Source of the DNA: Candidatus Gallipaludibacter merdavium
Lineage (GTDB): Bacteria; Bacteroidota; Bacteroidia; Bacteroidales; Paludibacteraceae
DNA length: 64,000 nt
Assembly: GCA_017694875.1 (NCBI GenBank)
Contig: JADIMG010000033.1
Coordinates: 1 to 64,000, forward strand
Direction: 5' to 3'
Shown here piece after piece: positions 47,872 through 56,480 of this stretch. The translations under genes and the position numbers were made by a program. Below the pieces are notes generated by a model, which saw only the letters and a list, made by a program, of their open reading frames with translations, was not told where the DNA came from and searched no databases. Position 1 is the stretch's first letter. Every line of letters starts with the position of its first letter.

Positions 47872-49415
47872 TGATGAAGAGGCTGGCTTTCTTTCTTGGC
47901 TTTGCGCTTTTGGCTCTTGTGTCGTGCGATAATAATTCAATAGAGTCCGTGCAACTCGATAAGGTGGTCTTACAGTTGCGGGTGGGTGAATATTACCAAT
48001 TACATGCGACAGTTATTCCTGAAGACGCATTTGTATCTTCTTTACAGTGGAATAGTTCGCAACCCGAAGTGGCTTCTGTTGTGGCAGGAATAGTGTCTGC
48101 ACATAAGGAAGGAACTGCCAATATCACAGTCGAGACAGGAGGTTATAGCGCAGCATGTCTTGTGGTGGTAGCTGGTGATACCCTGGGAAATATTACTGCG
48201 GGAGAGGATGTAACGGGGGCTGTTGAATATTTGCCGAAAAGCGGCAAGAGAGGAGTGTCCTTTAATTTTACCATTGAAGACGATATTCATTTGCTGGCTC
48301 CTTTCATTTCCTGGTCTTACAATTGGGGACCTGATGTGACAGATGTGAACAATACTTTGTTTAATCAATATGGTTTGGATTTTTATCCAATGGCTTGGAA
48401 TGGCAATTTTGACGCTGATAGAATCCGTGCTTATAAGGCCTTGAATCCTCAATGCGAATATATTTTGGCATTCAATGAACCTAACCTTACTGACCAATGC
48501 AATTATACACCTCAGCAAGCAGCTGAACATTGGCCCGAACTGAAGGCATTGGCCGATGAATTGGATATGAAGATTGTGGCTCCAGCTATGAATTATGGAA
48601 CTTTGGCCAATTATGGTGACCCGATTGTGTGGCTGGATGAATTTTTTACATTGGTTCCGTTGGATGATGTGGCTGCTATTGCTATTCATTGTTACATGGG
48701 TTCGGCTGGGGCGTTAAAATCGTATGTAGAGCGCTTCTATAAATATGATAAACCAATTTGGATGACAGAATTTTGTGCATGGGAATCACATATCTCTAAT
48801 GTACAGGCGCAAATGAATTTTATGAATGAGGCTATTGCGTATATGGAGGCAGATCCGAAGGTGGAAAAATATGCATGGTTCATTCCGCGCGCAAATGGTG
48901 CACTTGATTCTTATCCCTATATGCAGTTACTTACAAAAACACAGCCTTTCCAGTTGAGCGAATTGGGGCAGGTGTTTGCTGGGCTCTCATCTTTGGATAA
49001 ATCTGTATGGTTGAGTACGCAAAACTATATTTTGCCAAATACTTATTCTGCTGTTAATTCGCAGGAGAGTGTAGGACAGGAAGGCTTACTTTCCATTCCT
49101 CATCTGCGTCCGACAACAGATTCTTCCGGTGGATTGCAATTGGCTGATTTTTCTGCAAATCAATGGGTTGAATATCAGATTGATGCCCATAAGCAGCTTT
49201 CTGTTTTACGGGTGCGATACGCATCATATGCCAATGCAGAATTGGAAATATCCCTTGACGGAGAGAAAATAGCTGATGGAGCATTTGAGAGGACTGGCGA
49301 TGCTTCTGTGTGGAATACCGCAGAGATTCCTGTTGATGTGCCGCAGGGAAAACATACGCTTAGAGTAACTGTAAAGTCTGCTAGTCTTTATATTAATTGG
49401 TTCAAGTTTGAATAA
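47871..49415 (+). CDS. GH128-like beta-1,3-glucanase lipoprotein
   Basis: The 514-residue protein starts with a lipoprotein signal (lipobox LVSC) and a BIG_2-type Ig domain (about 25-105). A TIM-barrel catalytic domain (about 125-365) follows, with SWSYNWGP, the acid/base candidate Glu203 in AFNEPNLTD and the nucleophile candidate Glu300 in WMTEFCAWE. These are the landmarks of GH128 (the glyco_hydro_cc fold), whose known members are endo-beta-1,3-glucanases. A C-terminal domain (about 385-514, ending SLYINWFKFE) looks like a CBM6-type carbohydrate-binding module. ATG 47874 is a possible alternative start. Confidence 0.85.
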   Translation: MMKRLAFFLGFALLALVSCDNNSIESVQLDKVVLQLRVGEYYQLHATVIPEDAFVSSLQWNSSQPEVASVVAGIVSAHKEGTANITVETGGYSAACLVVVAGDTLGNITAGEDVTGAVEYLPKSGKRGVSFNFTIEDDIHLLAPFISWSYNWGPDVTDVNNTLFNQYGLDFYPMAWNGNFDADRIRAYKALNPQCEYILAFNEPNLTDQCNYTPQQAAEHWPELKALADELDMKIVAPAMNYGTLANYGDPIVWLDEFFTLVPLDDVAAIAIHCYMGSAGALKSYVERFYKYDKPIWMTEFCAWESHISNVQAQMNFMNEAIAYMEADPKVEKYAWFIPRANGALDSYPYMQLLTKTQPFQLSELGQVFAGLSSLDKSVWLSTQNYILPNTYSAVNSQESVGQEGLLSIPHLRPTTDSSGGLQLADFSANQWVEYQIDAHKQLSVLRVRYASYANAELEISLDGEKIADGAFERTGDASVWNTAEIPVDVPQGKHTLRVTVKSASLYINWFKFE

Positions 49416-49430
49416 TCATTGCTTTATATT

Positions 49431-51089
49431 ATGAAAAAAATACTTCTTGTCGGTCTGGTTCTATTTTCCATTTTCTCGTCTTCAGCGCAATTGCTGGTTG
49501 ATAATTTTGAAGCGATTTCGCTTGATTGGGAAAATGTTTCGTGTTATAGTGACATTCGTGCAAACGATCAAAAAACTGAAACTAATATGTCGGACAAAGT
49601 GCTGTATGTGCAACGTGATGCAGCTTGCGATAATTGGTCAGGTGCTATTTATACTCCAGAGACACCGATTGCTGGCTATAACTACCTGCATGTAATGATG
49701 TATCGCAATAACGCAAATCAGCCGAATCTGAAGATTTCTGATAGTCATCCTACAGGTGGTGCTGTCGACTTGTTGCCTATGAATGAAATTGCGTCTTACA
49801 CATGGCAGGATGTGGTTTTTGATATATCCGGTTTTGGAGCTGTTGACTTTATTATGTTTATGGTGGATAGAACAGAACTGGCAGAAACAGCCTGGATGCT
49901 GTGTGATGAAGTATTGTTGAGCAATGATCCAACGCCACGTGTAGCGGTTGAAGTGGAAGGAGGTGAGGATAATGAGGAAAACGGAAATAACAGCTCATTG
50001 GATGAAGTTGGAACAGGCGAAACAGATGGATATCACCTTGTATGGGCTGATTATTTTAATGACGGAACTTTAAATATGGATAATTGGTCGATAGAAGTGA
50101 ATGGCGATGGCGGAGGTAATAGTGAGCTGCAATATTATAGGGCGGAAAATGTTTCGGTTGGTGATGAGCCAAACACAGGAAAAGGTTGTCTGATAATTAC
50201 TGCAAAAAAAGAGAATTATTTAGGGAAAACAGCTACTTCAGGTAGATTGATTACTAAAGATAAAATGTATTTCACACATGGAAAAGTGGAAGCAAGTATT
50301 AAGTTTCCTCATACTGCCAATGGTTTGTGGCCGGCATTTTGGATGATGGGCAACGATATTGGAGAAGTTGGGTGGCCAAGATGCGGAGAGATTGATATAG
50401 TGGAAATGGGGCATAAAGACGGTATAACTGCAAATGCACAAGACCGTTATTTTAATGGCGCATGTCATTGGGGTTTTTATAATGAACAGGGCCAATATCC
50501 CAATTATGCAAAAGCTTCTACCAATTCATATGGGATGCAGGACGATTTTCATTTATTCACTCTTTATTGGGATCAGAATGAGCTTCGAATGTATCTGGAT
50601 CAAGATAAATATCCTGACGTTGATCCATATTTCAGTATGGGTATTTCTGACATGAATGGCGATTGGGCTGTTGGTAACTATTTCCACAAACCATGTTTTG
50701 TCTTGCTCAATCTGGCAGTAGGAGGCAATTTCCCTCAGATTTGGGACATTAACGAAGTTACAGCTTTGGCAAATGGACCTGCCTATATGTATGTTGATTA
50801 TGTGAAGGTGTATCAGAAAGGAATGGCCGATGAAACATTTACACATGTAAATACTTCAGTAGATGAGGTCAATGAAGACACTTTCCGCTGTTATCCTAAT
50901 CCCACATGCGATGTTTTTCGTTTTAATCGTCCCGCTCAAAGCATAGAGGTTGTCAATATGATGGGACAGGTTATCCTATCTTGTCAGAATGTGGACCAAA
51001 TTGATGCAACGGAATGGCCGGTGGGATTATATGTGGCAAAAATCATAGTAGATGGTAATATTTATTCCAAACAAATTGTAAAAAAATAG
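49431..51089 (+). CDS. GH16 beta-1,3-glucanase with T9SS tag
   Basis: Start at ATG 49431, giving a signal peptide that ends FSSSAQ and a product of 552 residues. An N-terminal beta-sandwich (about 22-165) resembles binding domains of Bacteroidota laminarinases. The GH16 domain (about 200-465) has the complete motif GEIDIVEMG with Glu320, Asp322 and Glu325. The last 75 residues (RCYPNPTCDVFRF, VVNMMGQVI, WPVGLYVAKI, KQIVKK) form a T9SS type A C-terminal domain. Unlike the first GH16, it should leave the cell through the type IX route instead of as a Sec lipoprotein. Confidence 0.93.
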   Translation: MKKILLVGLVLFSIFSSSAQLLVDNFEAISLDWENVSCYSDIRANDQKTETNMSDKVLYVQRDAACDNWSGAIYTPETPIAGYNYLHVMMYRNNANQPNLKISDSHPTGGAVDLLPMNEIASYTWQDVVFDISGFGAVDFIMFMVDRTELAETAWMLCDEVLLSNDPTPRVAVEVEGGEDNEENGNNSSLDEVGTGETDGYHLVWADYFNDGTLNMDNWSIEVNGDGGGNSELQYYRAENVSVGDEPNTGKGCLIITAKKENYLGKTATSGRLITKDKMYFTHGKVEASIKFPHTANGLWPAFWMMGNDIGEVGWPRCGEIDIVEMGHKDGITANAQDRYFNGACHWGFYNEQGQYPNYAKASTNSYGMQDDFHLFTLYWDQNELRMYLDQDKYPDVDPYFSMGISDMNGDWAVGNYFHKPCFVLLNLAVGGNFPQIWDINEVTALANGPAYMYVDYVKVYQKGMADETFTHVNTSVDEVNEDTFRCYPNPTCDVFRFNRPAQSIEVVNMMGQVILSCQNVDQIDATEWPVGLYVAKIIVDGNIYSKQIVKK

Positions 51090-51096
51090 GGAAATC

Positions 51097-53307
51097 ATGA
51101 AGCATGTATGTATATGGGGCATAGCCGCACTTATGTTGGCGTGTACACCAACTAAAGATCCTGTAGAACAGAAAATAGATGAACTATTGTCTCAAATGAC
51201 TTTACAGGAGAAAATCGGACAGATGAATCAGCTGAATGGTATGGGTATGTCTGACGACCTAAAAGCACAGATTAGAGAAGGACGTGTGGGCTCTTTGCTC
51301 AACGAAGTGAATGTAGATGTAGTAAACGAAATGCAACGCGTGGCTGTTGAAGAATCCCGTTTGGGGATTCCGCTCATTTTTGCGCGTGACGTAATTCATG
51401 GTTTTAAGACGATTTTCCCGATTCCATTAGGTCAAGCGGCAACTTGGAATCCTGAGATTGTAGAAGCCGGTGCACGCGTGGCAGCCAAAGAAGCTACCGC
51501 CTCAGGAATAAGATGGACATTCTCACCCATGATTGATGTGAGTCGTGATGCCCGTTGGGGACGAATTGCTGAATCTTATGGGGAAGATACCTATATAAAT
51601 GCCGTTATGGGAGTAGCTACCATAAAAGGTTACCAAACGGATAATCTGGCTGATTCGACAGCAATGGCTGCGTGTGCCAAGCATTTTTGTGGATATGGTG
51701 CGAGCGAGAGCGGTAAGGATTATAACACTACATGGATTCCAGAGGTGCAATTGAGAGATGTCTATTTGCCTTCATTCAAAGCTGCAGTAGATGCAGGATG
51801 TGCTACTTTCATGTGTTCATTCAATGATATTAATGGTGTTCCATCAACCGGCAGCAAATTTTTGAATAAACGCATTTTGCGTGAAGAATGGCAGTACGAT
51901 GGTCTGTTGGTTACTGACTGGGGTTCTATGCAGCAAATGATTCCTCATGGCTATTGTTCCGACATGAAAGATGCGGCAGAAAAAGCGGCTAATGCAGCGG
52001 TCGATATGGATATGATGAGCTATGGCTATATTGACCATCTGGAAGATTTGGTAAAAGAAGGAAAGGTATCAGAAAAAACGATTGATGAAGCAGTAAGAAA
52101 CATTCTGCGACTCAAATTCCGTTTGGGATTGTTTGAAAATCCATATACAGCTAAAGTGGAAAATCCTTATTACAGACCGGAATATTTGGAAACGGCCAAA
52201 CAAGCAGCTATTGAGAGCACTATATTGCTGAAGAATGATAATAATGTGCTTCCGCTCAGCAATGTTACTTCTGTTGCTGTGGTTGGTCCTTTGTCCAATG
52301 TTGGGGTTGACCAGATTGGAACTTGGTGTTTTGATGGTGAACCGGAAAAATCAGTTACTCCTATGCAAGCCTTCCAACAACTGGAAAATGTTAAAGTAAT
52401 TGCCGAACCTGGTTTACAATATAGCCGTGACAAATCGCAAGCTGGTATTAACAAGGCTGTAGCTGCTGCTAAAAAAGCAGATGTTGTATTGTGTTTTGTG
52501 GGTGAGGAAGCTATTCTTTCAGGAGAGGCCAAGTGTCGTGCCGATATTTCTTTGCCAGGTGCTCAATCACAGCTTATCAAAGAATTGAAAGCAACAGGTA
52601 AACCGCTTGTTCTGGTGGTAATGGCAGGCCGTCCGTTGACCATGGGAGCGGAAATCAATATGGCCGATGCTGTACTGTGGCAATTCCATGCAGGTACAAT
52701 GGCTGGGCCGGCTTTGGCCGACCTTATCATGGGTAAGGCAGTGCCTTCAGGCAAGCTTCCTGTAACGATGCCAAAAATGGTAGGACAAGTTCCTATGTAT
52801 TATTCACATAAGAATACGGGACGTCCGGCTAGCAATATTACGCTTATCGATGATATACCTGTGGCAGCAGGACAATTCTCTATTGGTTCTACTAGCTATC
52901 ACCTGGATGCAGGTGACAAACCGCTCTATCCGTTTGGATATGGTTTGAGCTATACCTCTTTTGAGTATGGACAGCCTGTACTATCGGATTCTGTGATGAA
53001 ACAAGATGGACAAATCACGGTTACCTGTCAAGTTAAAAATATAGGAAAATACGATGCTTATGAAACCGCACAGTTATATACGCGTGATTTGGTAGCATCT
53101 CTATGCCAACCTGTTCGTCAATTGAAAGGCTTCCAGAAAGTATGGATCAAGGCGGGTGAGACAGCAACGGTTACTTTTACCGTGAAACCAGCAGATTTGG
53201 CTTTCTGTCATGAAGATATGGCAACCTATGCCGAACCAGGCGAATTCCATTTGTGGGTATCAGCAGATAGCCAGCAAGGTATACCTGTGAAGTTTGTTTT
53301 GAAATAA
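51097..53307 (+). CDS. GH3 beta-glucosidase lipoprotein
   Basis: The 736-residue enzyme has a lipoprotein-type signal (MLAC near residue 16) and the three-part GH3 fold: a TIM barrel with IPLIFARDVIHGFKTIFP, the nucleophile Asp274 in LLVTDWGSM, an alpha/beta sandwich (about 395-590) that carries the acid/base loop, and a C-terminal fibronectin-like domain. BglX-like members remove glucose from the non-reducing end of beta-gluco-oligosaccharides. In this locus it would finish degradation of beta-1,3-oligosaccharides, probably in the periplasm. Confidence 0.94.
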   Translation: MKHVCIWGIAALMLACTPTKDPVEQKIDELLSQMTLQEKIGQMNQLNGMGMSDDLKAQIREGRVGSLLNEVNVDVVNEMQRVAVEESRLGIPLIFARDVIHGFKTIFPIPLGQAATWNPEIVEAGARVAAKEATASGIRWTFSPMIDVSRDARWGRIAESYGEDTYINAVMGVATIKGYQTDNLADSTAMAACAKHFCGYGASESGKDYNTTWIPEVQLRDVYLPSFKAAVDAGCATFMCSFNDINGVPSTGSKFLNKRILREEWQYDGLLVTDWGSMQQMIPHGYCSDMKDAAEKAANAAVDMDMMSYGYIDHLEDLVKEGKVSEKTIDEAVRNILRLKFRLGLFENPYTAKVENPYYRPEYLETAKQAAIESTILLKNDNNVLPLSNVTSVAVVGPLSNVGVDQIGTWCFDGEPEKSVTPMQAFQQLENVKVIAEPGLQYSRDKSQAGINKAVAAAKKADVVLCFVGEEAILSGEAKCRADISLPGAQSQLIKELKATGKPLVLVVMAGRPLTMGAEINMADAVLWQFHAGTMAGPALADLIMGKAVPSGKLPVTMPKMVGQVPMYYSHKNTGRPASNITLIDDIPVAAGQFSIGSTSYHLDAGDKPLYPFGYGLSYTSFEYGQPVLSDSVMKQDGQITVTCQVKNIGKYDAYETAQLYTRDLVASLCQPVRQLKGFQKVWIKAGETATVTFTVKPADLAFCHEDMATYAEPGEFHLWVSADSQQGIPVKFVLK

Positions 53308-53389
53308 AAAGTAAGCATCTATTCCTTGTCTTATGATAGGGAATAGAGCTACAATAAGTATAGTATTAATAATAATTTTTTGTATTATC

Positions 53390-54931
53390 ATGAAAACAAC
53401 ATTACTAAAGTCAACGCTAATGGCGTTATTGTTTGCCTCTAGTGCAAGTGTTATGGCTCAGCCAACAACTGCAGCTCCAACTCCGCCGGAATATGCTGCT
53501 AGCAAAGTGCTTTCTATTTATAGTGACGCTTTCACTCCTGCAACCGGTTGGAATTTTGGAGTATGGGAGAGCGGTTCTAGCTATTCTCAGATTCAAGTGG
53601 AAGGTGATAATGTCGCTCAATTCAATGTTGGATCAGTTGACGCTGGTTATTTTGGTTGGGAATTCCATAGTGATGTAAATGCAGCCGCTATGACGCATTT
53701 GCATCTGGACGTATGGATGTCAGAAGCAACCACTTTCCATTTGTTCCCAATTTGTAGAACACAACCGGGGGAAAAATCCTTGGATGTAACAACACTTGCC
53801 GGTCAATGGACTTCCGTTGATTTGAACTTGGATGACTATGAAGAACAAGGTCTTGATTTGTCGGGTGTATTCCAGTTAAAGTTTGCCGATAATATAGCCA
53901 ATAAGGTGTTATATGTGGATAATGTATATTTCTACAACAATTCAACAGAAATTGATACGGAAAAACCGCAGAACCTGACAGCAACATTAGTATCATCTTC
54001 TTATTATAGCGTTGTTTTGAATTGTTCAGCAACGGACAATTCAGGTGCTGTAAATTTCAAGATTGAGGATGCGGCCAATCAAATTTCTCAAACAGCGGGT
54101 GCTGCTTCTGGTGCAACTGTATCTGTTACTGTAAATAATTTGCAGCCCTCAACAACTTATAATTTTACAGTTTCTGCTTTAGATGCAGAAGGAAATGTCT
54201 GCGAAACAACAGTTCAGATTGATGCGGCAACTTTGGCAATTCCTGCTCCTGTTACTGCGCCAACTCATGCTGAGGCTGATGTCATATCTATATTTTCTGA
54301 TGTATATGAGCCGGCAACAACGTTTAATATAGGAGGATGGGGACAAACAACAACTAGCACGAAAGTAAACTTGGCAGATGGTGAAGAAGCTTATTTAATG
54401 GATAAGTTTAATTATGTAGGTTGGGAGTTGAATGGAAATGCACCTGTATTTGATGCCTCTGAAATGGAATATTTACATGTGGATGTATATACGCCAAATG
54501 CTGTTGCTTTTCGCATTACTCCTATTTGGGGAGATGAGTCTTTATATGCATGTACTCCTTTGAATCAAAATGAGTGGAATTCTTATGATATCCCTCTTTC
54601 TGCTTTCAATGGTATCAATTTGGCAAATATTTATCAGATGAAGATGGAGGCAGATAACGATGATGCAACAGTCTTTGTAGATAATGTTTATTTCTGGAAA
54701 AATAATTCCACTTCAACTTTAGCAAATGAAGTTGTAAATGAGAAGTGGCAAATGACAGTGTCAAATGGTCAATTAACTGTTTATGCTGAAGATTCACAGA
54801 ATATGGCTGTCTATAGCTTGCTAGGTACATGTCTGCATCAGACAAGTGGACAAAATATGGCGGTAGCTTTACCTGCGGGCACATATATCGTAAAAGTGGG
54901 TGCAGATACGCGTAAAGTACTTGTATATTAA
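53390..54931 (+). CDS. T9SS protein, X1-Fn3-X2 architecture, no enzyme motif
   Basis: Start at ATG 53390, giving a signal peptide that ends VMAQ and 513 residues. Two related beta-sandwich units, X1 (about 36-184) and X2 (about 295-438), flank a fibronectin type III domain (about 190-283). The repeat is visible in SIYSDAFTPATGWNFGVW versus SIFSDVYEPATTFNIGGW, in YLHVDVY versus HLHLDVW, and in VFVDNVYFW versus LYVDNVYFY. A T9SS C-terminal domain (about 445-513) ends the protein. No glutamate pair in a recognisable catalytic motif was found, so I infer a secreted glycan-binding protein with two copies of an unassigned binding module. Its closest context is GH3 upstream and a sister protein downstream. 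Confidence 0.75.
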   Translation: MKTTLLKSTLMALLFASSASVMAQPTTAAPTPPEYAASKVLSIYSDAFTPATGWNFGVWESGSSYSQIQVEGDNVAQFNVGSVDAGYFGWEFHSDVNAAAMTHLHLDVWMSEATTFHLFPICRTQPGEKSLDVTTLAGQWTSVDLNLDDYEEQGLDLSGVFQLKFADNIANKVLYVDNVYFYNNSTEIDTEKPQNLTATLVSSSYYSVVLNCSATDNSGAVNFKIEDAANQISQTAGAASGATVSVTVNNLQPSTTYNFTVSALDAEGNVCETTVQIDAATLAIPAPVTAPTHAEADVISIFSDVYEPATTFNIGGWGQTTTSTKVNLADGEEAYLMDKFNYVGWELNGNAPVFDASEMEYLHVDVYTPNAVAFRITPIWGDESLYACTPLNQNEWNSYDIPLSAFNGINLANIYQMKMEADNDDATVFVDNVYFWKNNSTSTLANEVVNEKWQMTVSNGQLTVYAEDSQNMAVYSLLGTCLHQTSGQNMAVALPAGTYIVKVGADTRKVLVY

Positions 54932-54961
54932 TTTTTTACTTCAACAATAAATACAATTAAC

Positions 54962-56326
54962 ATGAAAACAACAAACTTAATGAAATCGCTCGTATTGGGC
55001 GCAATGATGGTAGGAGGTTCATTTCTCCATGCACAAGTATCGGATTGGTGTGATACTCCGACTGGGCACTTGAATGATGCTGAATTTGCAGATGTTAATG
55101 CTCGTGTTTTACTGACTATTACAAAAGGTGAAGAACCTAATACGGTGCTTTTAACATTGAAACCTAACACAGAAGCTGGAAATACAGTAGGATTAGATTA
55201 TATGTATATTACAGCTGCAAATGCTACTCCTTATCCTGCAGAAGTTGGTGCAGATGGTACAGAAGCACTGGGTGATTTATCTGTAACATTGACTTTTTCA
55301 GAGGGTACAACTCAAACGGACTATATGATTCAATACAGTAATCCTAATTGGGATGGTCGTTGGCAGATAGATTTAAAAAATGTTCCTGTAAATGCAGCAT
55401 GTGGTGATGATGTTGAGTGTGAATTAACACAAGCTCCTACTATGACCTCTGTTACGGTGGATTCTTATACGCACAATACTGTTGTTTTAAATGTGGCAGG
55501 AACTGATGAAAAAGGTGGTGCTATTTCTCGTTTTTTGGTATCTTATGCTGATCAAACAGACAAAGTATTTAATGCTGTTGATGGTAAGATAACGATTGAC
55601 GGCCTTTCCTCTAATACTGAATATAGTTTTTCAGTAAAGGCACAAGATATTTGTGGAAATGTTTCTGAAGCAGGATTGACTGTTGCTGCAACAACTTCTG
55701 CTTTGATTTATCATGATTTTGCAACTGGACACCTAGGAAACCCAGAATTTGGCGATGCAAATGGAAGAATCCTTCTGACAATTCAAAAAGAGAGCGAATC
55801 TTCAATTAGTTTTATTGTTAACCCTAATAATGAGGGAACTATAATAGACTTTGTGCGTGTTGAGTTAACTGGATCTGAGCCTATTGAGATTGGAACAGAC
55901 CAAATTGGGCCATCAGTTGCAGGTCAGAAGATAACTTTTACTGATTTGACTTCTTTGGATAATTTGTCAGCTAATGTGCTTTGGCATACAACTTCAATGG
56001 GCAATGGCGGTCGTTGGACAACTAATGCATTTACATTCAATGAATCTGAACTTTATGTAGAAGAAACAGGCCCTTCTACATTATTACAAACGGCAGAAGC
56101 TACATGTTCTGTTTATCCTAATCCAATTGTGGATATGCTGAATGTTAATTCAGAAATGCAGATAGCAAAAGCTGTTCTTTACAACATGATGGGACAGGAA
56201 GTGATGGCTGTTGCTACTAATGCAGCATCTGTGCAATTGGATTGCACCGCTCTTCCACAAGGCAGCTATATGCTCAACGTCGTTTATGTTAACGGACAGA
56301 AAGCAACATTCAAGGTGGTAAAATAA
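54962..56326 (+). CDS. T9SS protein, Y1-Fn3-Y2 architecture, no enzyme motif
   Basis: The 454-residue protein has a signal peptide (ends FLHAQ), two related units Y1 (about 26-148) and Y2 (about 249-366), an Fn3 domain between them (about 154-246) and a T9SS C-terminal domain (about 378-454, CSVYPNPIVDMLNV and NMMGQEV). The repeat is clear in DTPTGHLNDAEFADVNARVL versus DFATGHLGNPEFGDANGRIL and in WDGRW versus NGGRW. The unit differs from that of the previous gene although the layout is the same. I infer a second secreted binding protein; the module is not one I recognise. A terminator follows. Confidence 0.75.
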   Translation: MKTTNLMKSLVLGAMMVGGSFLHAQVSDWCDTPTGHLNDAEFADVNARVLLTITKGEEPNTVLLTLKPNTEAGNTVGLDYMYITAANATPYPAEVGADGTEALGDLSVTLTFSEGTTQTDYMIQYSNPNWDGRWQIDLKNVPVNAACGDDVECELTQAPTMTSVTVDSYTHNTVVLNVAGTDEKGGAISRFLVSYADQTDKVFNAVDGKITIDGLSSNTEYSFSVKAQDICGNVSEAGLTVAATTSALIYHDFATGHLGNPEFGDANGRILLTIQKESESSISFIVNPNNEGTIIDFVRVELTGSEPIEIGTDQIGPSVAGQKITFTDLTSLDNLSANVLWHTTSMGNGGRWTTNAFTFNESELYVEETGPSTLLQTAEATCSVYPNPIVDMLNVNSEMQIAKAVLYNMMGQEVMAVATNAASVQLDCTALPQGSYMLNVVYVNGQKATFKVVK

Positions 56327-56344
56327 GTTCTTGAAATTAAGACA

Positions 56345-56384
56345 GGAAGCATCGGATAATTGTCTATTCGGTGCTTCCCTTTTT
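56345..56384 (+). terminator. Terminator inside the glucan locus
   Basis: GGAAGCATCG pairs with CGGTGCTTCC, with one G-U pair, and is followed by five T's. It suggests that GH81 and the last enzyme form a separate or read-through unit. Confidence 0.75.
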
Positions 56385-56480
56385 ATGAGCTTTTATTTAT
56401 TTGCAATTTTTGATTCCCTTGGTGCGTGCTGGGTTATGAGTAGGCATGGGGCAATTAGTATTATTCCCATTTGATAGAAT

